A DNA stretch of 64,000 bases from an uncultured Prevotellaceae bacterium (GTDB taxonomy: Bacteria > Bacteroidota > Bacteroidia > Bacteroidales > Muribaculaceae), in NCBI GenBank assembly GCA_900318345.1, contig ONKD01000008.1, positions 1-64,000 of the forward strand. The letters run 5' to 3'. A program made the position numbers and the translations under genes. How positions within the stretch are numbered: position 1 is the stretch's first letter; each line of letters starts with the position of its first letter. The notes beneath the pieces are model-generated. The model did no database searches, was not told where the DNA came from, and saw nothing but the letters and a program-made list of their open reading frames with translations. Below, one piece after another: positions 52,104-60,560 of the stretch.

Positions 52104-53534
52104 TTAATTCAGGGTGCCGTTCAGGATGATGTCGATGACAGCATTGATGTCGGCGATGTTGATTTCGCCATCACCGTTCACGTCGGCAGCAACGGTGTTA
52201 CCACTTCCGCCAAGGATGATGCCGATGACGGCATTCGCATCAGCAATATTGACCTCAAGGTCACGATTCACGTCGCCCAGGAATATATCTTCCACAATCT
52301 GTCCGAAATAGGGATACCAGTTCGCGTCAACCCTATAGGCATCAGCCGTTCCCTGCAGCACATGCAGCGTACGACCAGAGTGATCACCATTGAATAGTTC
52401 ATTCCCGCACGATACGCCCGAGAGGTCAGCAATGTAGCAATACACATCCGTCAGTCTCCAGCAGTTCTTGAACGCCTCGTTACCAATTGAAGTCACCGAG
52501 TTCGGGATGACGATGTTGGTCAGCCCAGTGCACCAAAAAAACGCATAGTCACCGATTGAAGTCACCGAATTAGGAATATTGATGCTGGTCAGACCTCCGC
52601 AGTTGAAGAACGCATACTTACCGATAGAAGTCACCGAGTTGGATATGTCGATGCTGGTCAGTCCTATGCAGCCCTCGAACGCCCCGTTACCGATAGAAGT
52701 CACCGAGTTAGGAATATTGATGCTGGTCAGGCTGAAGCAGTAAGAGAACGCCCAGTCACCGATTGAAGTTACCGAGTTGGGGATAATCGTGTTCTTGCAG
52801 CCAACAATTAAAGTATTATCGGCGGTCTCTATAATTGCATTGCAATTGTTGCGCGAATCATATCTTGGATTGCCACTTTCTACTACGAGACAGGCCAGTT
52901 CATTGCAGTTCTCGAACACCCCGTTACCGATAGCAGTCACCGAGTTAGGAATATTGATGCTGGTCAGACCTTCGCAGCTGTAGAACGCTTTGTTACCGAT
53001 AGAAGTCACCGAGTTGGGGATGACGATGCTGATCAAACCATCGTAGCCCTCGAACGCCCTTTCACCGATTGAAGTTACCGAGTTGGGGATCATCGTGTTC
53101 TTGCAGCCAGCAAATAAAGTATTATCGGCGGTCTCTATAATTGCATTGCAGTTGTTGCGCGAATCATATCTTGGATTGCCACTTTCTACCACGATGTTGG
53201 CCAACTTAGGGCAGCCCCCGAACGTAAAGTTACCGATCTCAGTTATCGAGTTGGGGATGTCGATGCTGGTCAGACGATCACAGCAGTAGAAGGCAATTTC
53301 ATCGATTGAAGTTACCGGGTAGGTGGTTCCATTGTGGGTGACCGTGGCTGGGATGACGACAGAGCCTGAATACCCAACGAAAAACATATCATAATATAGA
53401 CCTTTGGAAGTCACGGTGGCCTCGTTGCCGTTGATGTTGTAACAGATGCCGTCTACCTCGAAGTCGTAGGCCATGGCGAGTGCGGGCAACAGGAGGGCCA
53501 GCAACAGGATGGTGGTTTTGATAAATTGTTTCAT
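52104..53534 (-). CDS. BspA-type LRR surface protein with C-terminal dockerin (8 of 8)
   Basis: A 476-residue secreted protein: signal peptide MKQFIKTTILLLALLLPALAMA, cap YDFEVDGICYNINGNEATVTSK, then about 12 LRR_5 units with two copies of the unit GNPRYDSRNNCNAIIETADN. The linker GRTLHVLQGTADAYRVDANWYPYFGQIVEDI is like that of gene 7. The dockerin (420-476) has loops DVNRDLEVNIAD, where R and L replace usual Gly residues, and DVNGDGEINIAD. The first loop may therefore bind calcium weakly. A -7 box (TATCTTTG in reverse) lies at 53595-53602. The gene is next to tRNA-Phe and its hairpin repeat. Confidence 0.92.
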   Translation of the reverse strand: MKQFIKTTILLLALLLPALAMAYDFEVDGICYNINGNEATVTSKGLYYDMFFVGYSGSVVIPATVTHNGTTYPVTSIDEIAFYCCDRLTSIDIPNSITEIGNFTFGGCPKLANIVVESGNPRYDSRNNCNAIIETADNTLFAGCKNTMIPNSVTSIGERAFEGYDGLISIVIPNSVTSIGNKAFYSCEGLTSINIPNSVTAIGNGVFENCNELACLVVESGNPRYDSRNNCNAIIETADNTLIVGCKNTIIPNSVTSIGDWAFSYCFSLTSINIPNSVTSIGNGAFEGCIGLTSIDISNSVTSIGKYAFFNCGGLTSINIPNSVTSIGDYAFFWCTGLTNIVIPNSVTSIGNEAFKNCWRLTDVYCYIADLSGVSCGNELFNGDHSGRTLHVLQGTADAYRVDANWYPYFGQIVEDIFLGDVNRDLEVNIADANAVIGIILGGSGNTVAADVNGDGEINIADINAVIDIILNGTLN

Positions 53535-53659
53535 AATCAGAATGTTTAGAAATTAATAATTAGTAAAAAAATCATTGATTAAAGGTTACGCCCGCAAAGA
53601 TATAAAAAGATTTTTCAATTTTCATCACAGGCATGCATATTTCCCTTACATCCAACAAA

Positions 53660-53707
53660 AAAACGGCCGGCTGATTTCTCAGTCGGTCGCTTCGTGTTTT
53701 TGATGTG
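53660..53707 (+). repeat. Hairpin direct repeat, copy B (next to tRNA-Phe)
   Basis: Same stem and flanks as 49434-49482 with loop ATTTCT instead of CGCGGG. The T run and GATGTG reach the last bases of the tRNA-Phe gene. On the minus strand it could act as the tRNA terminator (two A-C mismatches in the stem, T run after it). On the plus strand pairing is complete with G-U pairs. Confidence 0.7.
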
Positions 53708-53777
53708 GTACCTCCGGGGATCGAACCAGGGACACGCGGATTTTCAGTCCACTGCTCTACCACTGAGCTAAGGTACC
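53706..53777 (-). tRNA. tRNA-Phe (GAA)
   Basis: On the minus strand: acceptor stem GGTACCT/AGGTACC; D arm GCTC...GAGC with loop AGTGGTA; anticodon stem GTGGA/TCCGC with loop CTGAAAA, giving anticodon GAA; T arm CCTGG/CCCGG with loop TTCGATC. The T stem contains a U-C mismatch in the middle, which is unusual but tolerable. CCA is not encoded. A consensus promoter lies 16 nt upstream. Confidence 0.95.
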
Positions 53778-53793
53778 TTTTCAAAAGCGAGTG

Positions 53794-53825
53794 CAAAGAT
53801 ACGTCGACTTTTTGACGTGACCAAA
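53794..53825 (-). promoter_or_regulatory. Promoter of tRNA-Phe
   Basis: On the minus strand: TTTG (53825-53822), 20 nt, TATCTTTG (53801-53794), a perfect match to the Bacteroidota consensus and the best promoter in the window. Confidence 0.85.
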
Positions 53826-53948
53826 TTTTTTCTGAAATTTTTCAAAAAAATCTTTTCAATCAAGCATTTTATGCCCCATAAAGATGGGCAAAAGTCGAAA
53901 AAGCAGTACATTTGTCACCAGTAGAAATGTGTCAACTGGCTTATTGTG

Positions 53949-55232
53949 ATGGAAGGGCTCTTGCAATACATCTGGCAGCACAGGCTGTGGCTCAGCGAGG
54001 ACATGGTGACCAATGATGGTCGCCGTGTGCGTGTCATCGACCCTGGCCTGCTCAACACCGATGCTGGACCCGACTTCTTTAACGCCAAGGTAGAGATTGA
54101 CGGTCACCTGTGGGTGGGCAACGTGGAAATCCACGTGCGCGCCAGCGACTGGAAGCGCCACCACCACGACGAGGACCCGGCCTATGACAGCGTTATCCTG
54201 CATGTTGTCGAGAAAGACGACGCCCCCGTCCATCGCATCAACGGCGAACTCATCCCCCAAGTCGAGTTGCGGGTGTCGCCGCGCTTCAACGAGTGCTATG
54301 ACCGGTTGGTCAACGCCACGGTCGAGTTGCCGTGTGCGGCCCGCATCAAAGAGGTGCCACAGTTGACCGTCACTGAGTGGATCGAGGCTTTGGCCTTTGA
54401 GCGGCTGCACGGCAAGGTGGACCGCGTCAGGGAGTTATATGACCGCTACAATGGCAGCTGGGAGGATATCTGCTATGTGATGCTGGCTCGCACGCTGGGC
54501 TTCGGCATCAACAACGACGCGTTTGAGCGCTTGGCAAGAGTCACCCCCCTGAGGCTGTTGCACAAGCACAGTGACTCCATCCTGCAGGTTGAGGCGTTGC
54601 TTTTGGGGCAGGCAGGTCTGTTGAATGGTGCCCACGACGGTGAGGCCTATTACCAGCAGCTCACCCGTGAGTATGCCTTCCTGGCCAATAAGTTCTCGCT
54701 GCGGCCCATCGAGGGCTCGGCCTGGCGCTTGTTCCGCAGCCGTCCCCAGAACTTCCCGTATCGCCGCATCGCCCTGCTGGCGCAGTTTGTCCAGGGCGGC
54801 TTCAACCTCATGAACGACATCCTCGATGCCGCAGGCGATACTAGCGCCCTGCGTGAGCTGTTTGACATCGAGTTGAGCGGCTATTGGACCACCCATTACA
54901 GCTTTGGCAAGCCCTCGCCTAGTGCGGGCCGAGCCCTGTCTACCAGCAGCATCGACATCGTGCTCATCAACGTTGTCGCGCCCCTCTGTTACGCCCGTGG
55001 CGAGATGACCGACGACTATGCCATGACCGACCGCGCCATCGAACTGCTCGAGGACCTTCGTCCCGAGCGCAACAGCATCGTCACCATGTTCCAGAATGCG
55101 GGCATCCGCTGCGATAACGCCCTCACCAGCCAGGCGCTCATCCAGTTGCGCCGCAGCTATTGTGAGGCGCGCAAGTGCATCTACTGCCGCTTGGGGCACC
55201 GCCTATTGGCCACCGATGCCCGCTCACAGTGA
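53949..55232 (+). CDS. DUF2851 family protein
   Basis: A 427-residue soluble protein typical of Bacteroidetes. The conserved start MEGLLQYIWQHRLW is followed by the GLLNTDAGPDFFNAKVEIDGHLWVGNVEIH block, with DAGPDFF and E-x-H, which recalls a metal- or nuclease-like site. A helical C-terminal half ends with a Cys-containing CEARKCIYCRLGHRLL. Function unknown; an RNA- or nuclease-related role has been suggested only by pattern. A GTG one codon earlier is also possible. A -7 box TACATTTG lies at 53907-53914. Confidence 0.92.
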   Translation: MEGLLQYIWQHRLWLSEDMVTNDGRRVRVIDPGLLNTDAGPDFFNAKVEIDGHLWVGNVEIHVRASDWKRHHHDEDPAYDSVILHVVEKDDAPVHRINGELIPQVELRVSPRFNECYDRLVNATVELPCAARIKEVPQLTVTEWIEALAFERLHGKVDRVRELYDRYNGSWEDICYVMLARTLGFGINNDAFERLARVTPLRLLHKHSDSILQVEALLLGQAGLLNGAHDGEAYYQQLTREYAFLANKFSLRPIEGSAWRLFRSRPQNFPYRRIALLAQFVQGGFNLMNDILDAAGDTSALRELFDIELSGYWTTHYSFGKPSPSAGRALSTSSIDIVLINVVAPLCYARGEMTDDYAMTDRAIELLEDLRPERNSIVTMFQNAGIRCDNALTSQALIQLRRSYCEARKCIYCRLGHRLLATDARSQ

Positions 55233-55293
55233 GAACAGTGGCGGGCATCAGCTATGATTGTTACTAGATGTGGAAATAGTCCTCAGGCTATCG

Positions 55294-55902
55294 TCACGGC
55301 TCGCTCATGAGCTCGTTGATCTGGTCGATCATCTCATCGTTGGCGCGTTGCATCTTGCGGAATATCCTAACGCCAATCAAGAAACCGATGATGCCACCGA
55401 CAAAACAAGTGATGACATAACCCCAGGTATCGGCTATTCCATAGGTAATTGCACGGTGCATGAAACTCTCGTAGCAGAACCAGGCAAGCCAGGGAATGGT
55501 CATTGCGATGCCGATTTTTTGGGACATGCTGCGGTTCTTCTTCATCTGGGTGAGTTTGCGGGCCGTTACCACAAGATCGTCTCCCATGTGGCTCACGTCA
55601 AGGCGGTTAATGAGATAATCGGCAAGGACAAACCCGATGAGCATCAATATGGTCACAATGATGAATGGCCATGAGAAATTATAAGTATACCTCATTGCTA
55701 TATAGCAAGGAATGCACAGCAGGGCAACGAGACTTAATTTAAATGATGTGCGATGCACACCTTTCATTTTACTTTGTATGGCCTCTTTCACAAGTTCCTC
55801 GTTAAGGTGACCCTGCTGGTCGACCTTCTCCTTGATGGCTGCCATCTGTTGGCGCAGGTCTTCAAGTTCAAACTCGTGTTGTGTGTTGTTAACCGTTTCC
55901 AT
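55294..55902 (-). CDS. Membrane protein coupled to an ECF sigma factor
   Basis: A 202-residue protein: a charged coiled start (EFELEDLRQQMAAIKEKVDQQ), two hydrophobic helices at about 70-110 (LSLVALLCIPCYIAMRY, FIIVTILMLIGFVLADYL), and two more at about 140-185, with a short polar tail. I use the ATG giving METVNNTQHEFE; the longer frame runs into the sigma gene. It starts 17 bp after the sigma stop. In Bacteroidales, ECF genes are often followed by such a membrane protein, which may act as an anti-sigma or signal partner; that role is inferred. No anti-sigma zinc motif is visible. Confidence 0.78.
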   Translation of the reverse strand: METVNNTQHEFELEDLRQQMAAIKEKVDQQGHLNEELVKEAIQSKMKGVHRTSFKLSLVALLCIPCYIAMRYTYNFSWPFIIVTILMLIGFVLADYLINRLDVSHMGDDLVVTARKLTQMKKNRSMSQKIGIAMTIPWLAWFCYESFMHRAITYGIADTWGYVITCFVGGIIGFLIGVRIFRKMQRANDEMIDQINELMSEP

Positions 55903-55919
55903 ATCTTTTGTGTAGTTTT

Positions 55920-56393
55920 TTAGTTCATTTGTTTGAGTTGTTCTTTGATGCGATAAAGCCTGACTGAGACATTTTTTACCTCGATGCCCACGATTTGGGC
56001 AATCTCTTGGTAGCTCATGTTCTCGAGCCACAGCAGGACAATGGCGCGGTCAAATGGCTGCAGGCGCTGGATGCGGGCATGTAGCATGTCGGTCTGCTTG
56101 TTGTCGGCATCGTTCTTGTCAAACAGGTTGATGCCCTCCATGAGCGGTTGGGTTTTGCGGCTCTTTTTCTTGCGGTCGATGGAGATACATGAGTTCAACG
56201 TCACCTTGTAAATCCATGTCTTCAAGTCGCTTTTCCCCTGAAAGGAGGCAAAACCCTGCCACAACTTGATGAGGGCTTCCTGGAAAAGGTCGTCGACCTC
56301 CTCCTTATCCTTGGAGAACATGTAGCACACAGTGTAGATGGTGCCCTTGTTCTCGCGGATGATGCGTCCAAATTCAGCCTCGTTGATGTCCAT
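55920..56393 (-). CDS. ECF-type RNA polymerase sigma factor
   Basis: A 157-residue sigma-70 factor with regions 2 and 4 only. Region 2 (about 10-90) has DLFQEALIKLWQGFASFQG and LKTWIYKVTLN-SCIS. Region 4 (about 100-155) has LQPFDRAIVLLWLENMSYQEIAQIVGIEVKNVSVRLYRIKEQL with its helix-turn-helix. It directs polymerase to a specific promoter set; targets unknown. It is first in a two-gene unit with the membrane protein. An inverted repeat sits 17 nt upstream and may allow autoregulation. Confidence 0.93.
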   Translation of the reverse strand: MDINEAEFGRIIRENKGTIYTVCYMFSKDKEEVDDLFQEALIKLWQGFASFQGKSDLKTWIYKVTLNSCISIDRKKKSRKTQPLMEGINLFDKNDADNKQTDMLHARIQRLQPFDRAIVLLWLENMSYQEIAQIVGIEVKNVSVRLYRIKEQLKQMN

Positions 56394-56409
56394 TTTTTAA
56401 TTCTTTCTG

Positions 56410-56427
56410 CCCCTTAGACGCAAGGGG
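56410..56427. promoter_or_regulatory. Inverted repeat upstream of the ECF sigma gene
   Basis: CCCCTT-AGACGC-AAGGGG, a perfect 6-bp inverted repeat with 6-nt centre, 17 nt before the start codon and overlapping the probable core promoter (minus strand GATACCCCTTGCG). It could be an operator or a sigma-specific promoter element. Confidence 0.45.
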
Positions 56428-56468
56428 TATCAAAAAAACTACACAATATTTCAATTTTTTTTAGTCGA

Positions 56469-58295
56469 CTAGAAAGTCTGCATATCCACCAGGTGCTTGT
56501 AGGCTCCCTGTTGGGCCAGCAACTCGTCGTGGGTGCCGCGCTCGATGATGCGGCCATCCTGCATCACGCAAATCAGGTCTGCCCCCTTGATGGTGCTCAA
56601 GCGATGGGCGATGACCAGCGTGGTGCGGCCATGCATGAGTTTGTCAAGCGCGTCCTGCACGAGGTGCTCGCTCTCGGTGTCAAGGGCGCTGGTCGCCTCG
56701 TCAAGGATCAGGATGGGCGGATTCTTAAGTATCGCGCGGGCGATGCTGATGCGCTGTCGCTGGCCGCCCGAGAGTTTACAGCCTCTGTCGCCGATATTGG
56801 TGTCAAATCCCTGCTCGCTTGCCATGATGAAGTCATAGGCATTGGCAATCCTCGCCGCCTCCTCGACCTGCTCGCGGGTAGCGCTCTCTACACCGAAGGT
56901 GATGTTGTTGTAGAACGTGTCGTTGAACAGGATGGCCTCCTGGTTGACGTTGCCCATGAGGGCGCGCAGGTCGGTGATGTTGAACTGGCGGATGTCGGTG
57001 CCGTCGATGCTGATGCTGCCGTGGTTCACGTCATAGAAGCGAGGCAGTAGGTCGGCTAGGGTAGTCTTGCCGCTGCCGCTTTGCCCCACCAGGGCGACCG
57101 TTTGCCCGCGCTTGATGTCGAGCGTGACGCCGTCGATGACCCACGCGTCGCCATAGCGGAAACGCACGTCCTTATACTGGATGCCCTCGTGCATGGCTGC
57201 CAGCGACACGGGATGCTCGGGACTCTTGATCGGGTTGTCGGCAGCGAGAATCCTGTCGATGCGCTCCATCGATGCCAGACCGCGCTGGATGTTGTAGGCG
57301 GCCTTGGAGAGGTCCTTGGCGGGATTGATGATGTTGTAGAACACCACCATATAGTAGATGAACTTGGGCGCATCGATGCTGCTGTGGCCGTTCAGGATGA
57401 GCGTGCCACCAAACCACAGCACGATAGCGATGGTCACCGTGCCCAGGAACTCGCTCATGGGATGGGCGAGGACATGGCGACGGTTCATGCGGGTGATGAT
57501 TGAGCGGTATTTCTCGTTCTCGCCCTCAAAGCGGCGGCGGGCCTTGTCCTCGGCGTTAAAGGCCTTGACGATGCGCAAGCCGCCGATGGTCTCCTCGATG
57601 TTACTCAATAGCACGCCCCACTGGTTCTGGCCCTCGAGCGACACGCGTTTCAGACGCTTGCCCACGCGGCCCATGATCCACCCCGCCACGGGCAGCAGGA
57701 TGAGCACAAACAGCGTCAACTGCCAGCTGATGACGATCATCATCACCAGGCAGGCGATGATCATGATGGGATTCTTGAACAGCATGTCGAGCGAGGTCAT
57801 GATGGAGTTCTCGACCTCGGTCACGTCGCCGCTCATGCGTGCCATCACGTCGCCCTTGCGCTCATTGGAGAAGAAGGCAAGCGGCAGCGAGAGCATCTTG
57901 TTATAAATCTGATTGCGGATGTCGCGCACAACGCCGGTGCGGATGGGAATCATGTAAAAGAAGCTCAGGTAGGCGCTGCCCGTCTTCAGGGCGGTCATGA
58001 ACACCAGCGCGGCGGCAATGCTCGCCAGGGCCGTCGACTGGCCATAGCGCTCGATGATGCACTGCACATAGTAGTAGAAATTGTTCTCTGCCACCGCGGC
58101 GATGCTACCCGAGTTCCATGGCATGAAGCTGTAGGTCTCGGTATTGAGGCCGAAGAGCATCTGCAGGATGGGGATGATCAGCATGAACGAGAACAACGTC
58201 AACAACGCTGCCAGCAGGTTGAACACGACGTTCAACACCAGGTATTTCTTGTAGGGCGGGATGAACCGCCTGAGTAATTGCCAAAAACCTTTCAT
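56469..58295 (-). CDS. MsbA-like ABC exporter, fused permease and ATPase
   Basis: A 608-residue half-transporter: six membrane helices in residues 1-330 and an ATPase in about 365-608. Walker A is GQSGSGKTT near 402-410, the signature LSGGQRQRISIARAI near 506, Walker B ILILDEATSALD near 525, and the H-loop is in VIAHRLST. It probably works as a homodimer that flips lipids or exports hydrophobic compounds; MsbA-like lipid A flipping is the family suggestion, not shown. The start overlaps the dnaX stop by four bases, so it is translated with dnaX. Confidence 0.92.
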   Translation of the reverse strand: MKGFWQLLRRFIPPYKKYLVLNVVFNLLAALLTLFSFMLIIPILQMLFGLNTETYSFMPWNSGSIAAVAENNFYYYVQCIIERYGQSTALASIAAALVFMTALKTGSAYLSFFYMIPIRTGVVRDIRNQIYNKMLSLPLAFFSNERKGDVMARMSGDVTEVENSIMTSLDMLFKNPIMIIACLVMMIVISWQLTLFVLILLPVAGWIMGRVGKRLKRVSLEGQNQWGVLLSNIEETIGGLRIVKAFNAEDKARRRFEGENEKYRSIITRMNRRHVLAHPMSEFLGTVTIAIVLWFGGTLILNGHSSIDAPKFIYYMVVFYNIINPAKDLSKAAYNIQRGLASMERIDRILAADNPIKSPEHPVSLAAMHEGIQYKDVRFRYGDAWVIDGVTLDIKRGQTVALVGQSGSGKTTLADLLPRFYDVNHGSISIDGTDIRQFNITDLRALMGNVNQEAILFNDTFYNNITFGVESATREQVEEAARIANAYDFIMASEQGFDTNIGDRGCKLSGGQRQRISIARAILKNPPILILDEATSALDTESEHLVQDALDKLMHGRTTLVIAHRLSTIKGADLICVMQDGRIIERGTHDELLAQQGAYKHLVDMQTF

Positions 58296-60139
58296 GCCAG
58301 CCCTAATTCAAAATCTTTCAAGAACTGGTTAAATCCCGGGTTGTGGGACTTGATTTGCTCCACGACCTCGCGCGGGGACAAGATTTTTGGGGTCTCGATG
58401 GGCTCCTCGCTCACTTTCACGTCGAGCATGATGCGGTCGTTGTTCAGGGCATTGCTCAAGAAGGTCATGATCTCTGCTTTGTGCTCCTCGACATTGTTTT
58501 TCTCGGTGGGACTTCCCACGACCATCTCGTAGTGCTCATCGCTGTCGACGCGCTGTGGCGCGGCATAGTTCATGGTCGTTACCAGGGCCCGCTCCTGTGG
58601 GTGCTGGTCGATGTAGGCGTGCCATGACTCAAGCAGTTGCTCGGCGGTGAACGGTTGTGTGCGCTGCGGTTTAGTGGCCGCTTGGGTTTGCACCGTTTGG
58701 GCCTGGGTATTGGTCACATTCACCATGATGCGAGGCTTGTTGCCCAATGGGCTTGCCACGGGATGGCCTGGAGCCGCTGGTCGAGGCATGGGAGCCGCGG
58801 CTGTGGCAGCGGGATGAGGCGCCTGTTGGGGCTGTGCTTGTTGCGGCGGTTGTGCCTGTGCATGAGGCTGCTGTGGTGAGCTAGGCTGTTGCTGCGGCTG
58901 CTGCTGTGGCGCCGGTGCCGCTTGGGCGCGAGGAGGCTGGGCAGCGGGTGCCGGCTGTTGTTGCTGCTTGGGCGCTGCTTGTGGCGCGGCAGCGGGTGTT
59001 ATCTTTTTGATAGCGGGCTGTGCGGCCTGTTGTGGCTGCGGGGCAACCACCAGTTGACACAGCTTGACCAGCGTCAGCTCCACCAGCAGTTGCTTGCTGC
59101 TGGCATTGCGGTAATTCAGGTCACAGCTGTTGCACAGGTCAAGCGCCCTGTAATAGAACTGCGGCGCCAGCTTGGTGCTCTGCACGCCATATTGCTGAGC
59201 CACCTCGTCGTTCATCTCGAGCAGTTTGCGCGTTTGGGGCGTGCTGGCCACCATCAGGTCGCGCAGGTGCTGGGCCAGGCCGTTGATGAAGAACTGCGAG
59301 TCAAAGCCCTTGTCACGTATTTCCTTGTAAATGAGCAACGCCTGCATCACGTCACCAGCAAGGAACGTGTCCACGAGCCTGAAGTAGTAGTCATAGTCCA
59401 GGACGTTCAGGTTATCGAGCGCACTCTGGTAGGTGATGTGCCCCTCGGTCGAGGCGGCCACCTGGTCAAAGATGGACAAGGCGTCGCGCATGGCGCCGTC
59501 GGCCTTCTGGGCGATGACGTTGAGCGCTGCGGGCTCGGCCTCGATGTTTTCCTGCTCGCACACATATTGCAGCTGCTGCACGATGTCGGGCACGGTGATG
59601 CGCGCGAAATCATAAATCTGGCAGCGCGACAGGATCGTGGGGATGACCTTCTGCTTCTCGGTGGTCGCCAGGATGAAGATGGCATACTCGGGCGGCTCCT
59701 CAAGTGTCTTGAGGAATGCGTTGAACGCAGCCTGGGACAGCATGTGGACCTCATCGATAATGAACACGCGGTAACGCCCCGTTTGCGGCGGGATGCGCAC
59801 CTGCTCGGTCAGGTCGCGGATGTTGTCCACGCTGTTGTTGGACGCGGCATCCAGCTCATTAATGTTGTAGGAGCGCTGCTCGTTAAATGCCACGCACGAC
59901 GGGCACTCGTTGCAGGCTTCGCCCTCGGGCGTGGGATGCTCACAGTTGATGGTCTTGGCAAAAATGCGGGCACACGTTGTCTTGCCCACGCCGCGCGGTC
60001 CACAGAACAGGTAGGCGTGAGCCAACCTGCCGCTGGCAATAGCCGTCTTCAATGTGTGGGTCAACGATTGCTGTCCCACCACGCTGCGGAAGGTCGAGGG
60101 CCTGTACTTGCGCGCCGATACAATATACTTGTCACTCAT
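58292..60139 (-). CDS. dnaX: DNA polymerase III gamma/tau subunit
   Basis: A 615-residue clamp-loader ATPase. Walker A is GPRGVGKTT at about 45-53. Four zinc cysteines are in CEHPTPEGEACNECPSC. The sensor and DEVH motifs are present (IIDEVHMLSQ), as is SRC arginine-finger region LSRCQIYDF. After domain III (about 370) comes a long linker rich in Gln, Ala and Pro (about 375-480), then a conserved C-terminal tau-like region at about 500-615. No slippery A-rich frameshift site typical of E. coli dnaX is evident. A -7 box (TATCTTTG in reverse) lies at 60172-60179. Confidence 0.96.
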   Translation of the reverse strand: MSDKYIVSARKYRPSTFRSVVGQQSLTHTLKTAIASGRLAHAYLFCGPRGVGKTTCARIFAKTINCEHPTPEGEACNECPSCVAFNEQRSYNINELDAASNNSVDNIRDLTEQVRIPPQTGRYRVFIIDEVHMLSQAAFNAFLKTLEEPPEYAIFILATTEKQKVIPTILSRCQIYDFARITVPDIVQQLQYVCEQENIEAEPAALNVIAQKADGAMRDALSIFDQVAASTEGHITYQSALDNLNVLDYDYYFRLVDTFLAGDVMQALLIYKEIRDKGFDSQFFINGLAQHLRDLMVASTPQTRKLLEMNDEVAQQYGVQSTKLAPQFYYRALDLCNSCDLNYRNASSKQLLVELTLVKLCQLVVAPQPQQAAQPAIKKITPAAAPQAAPKQQQQPAPAAQPPRAQAAPAPQQQPQQQPSSPQQPHAQAQPPQQAQPQQAPHPAATAAAPMPRPAAPGHPVASPLGNKPRIMVNVTNTQAQTVQTQAATKPQRTQPFTAEQLLESWHAYIDQHPQERALVTTMNYAAPQRVDSDEHYEMVVGSPTEKNNVEEHKAEIMTFLSNALNNDRIMLDVKVSEEPIETPKILSPREVVEQIKSHNPGFNQFLKDFELGLA

Positions 60140-60475
60140 TGGATTACAAAATAGTCAGATAGTCTAATCGGCAAAGATAATACTTTTCCACTAAAACGCC
60201 TCGTGCCCTGCCTCATTTTTTCTGCCAGGCTGTCAAAAAGCAAAAATGGGCCCATTTCGGTCAATTGTTGCCAATTTATTGACCATCAACCACAAAGGCT
60301 GTAATCCCTCACTCATGATGATTGAAAAAGGGTGGTGCGGAACTGTTAACGAACTGTTAAAAGCCTTTTCTCCCAACTGATGGCAAAGGTATCGGCATCA
60401 CCCGTTTCCAGTCAATGGCAAAAAGCAGAAATCAAGAAATGCGATGGCATCAGTCAACATTTTTTTGTGAAGGTT
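60140..60475. other. Intergenic region between dnaX and the threonine dehydrogenase gene
   Basis: Roughly 340 bases. It holds the dnaX -7 box at 60172-60179. A second reverse box (CAAAGGTA at about 60384-60391, TACCTTTG in reverse) lies 245 bp upstream of dnaX. GAACTGTTAA words appear twice near 60338-60360. No gene or clear RNA structure is seen. Confidence 0.4.
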
Positions 60476-60507
60476 GTTGCACATTATCGAGAATTGGTGT
60501 ATTTTTG
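60476..60507 (+). promoter_or_regulatory. Promoter of the threonine dehydrogenase gene
   Basis: GTTG at 60476-60479, 20 nt, TATTTTTG at 60500-60507; 53 nt before the start codon. Confidence 0.6.
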
Positions 60508-60560
60508 TGCCACAAATATCATAACATAGACCTGAACAAAATTTTTAAAGAAATACTACA

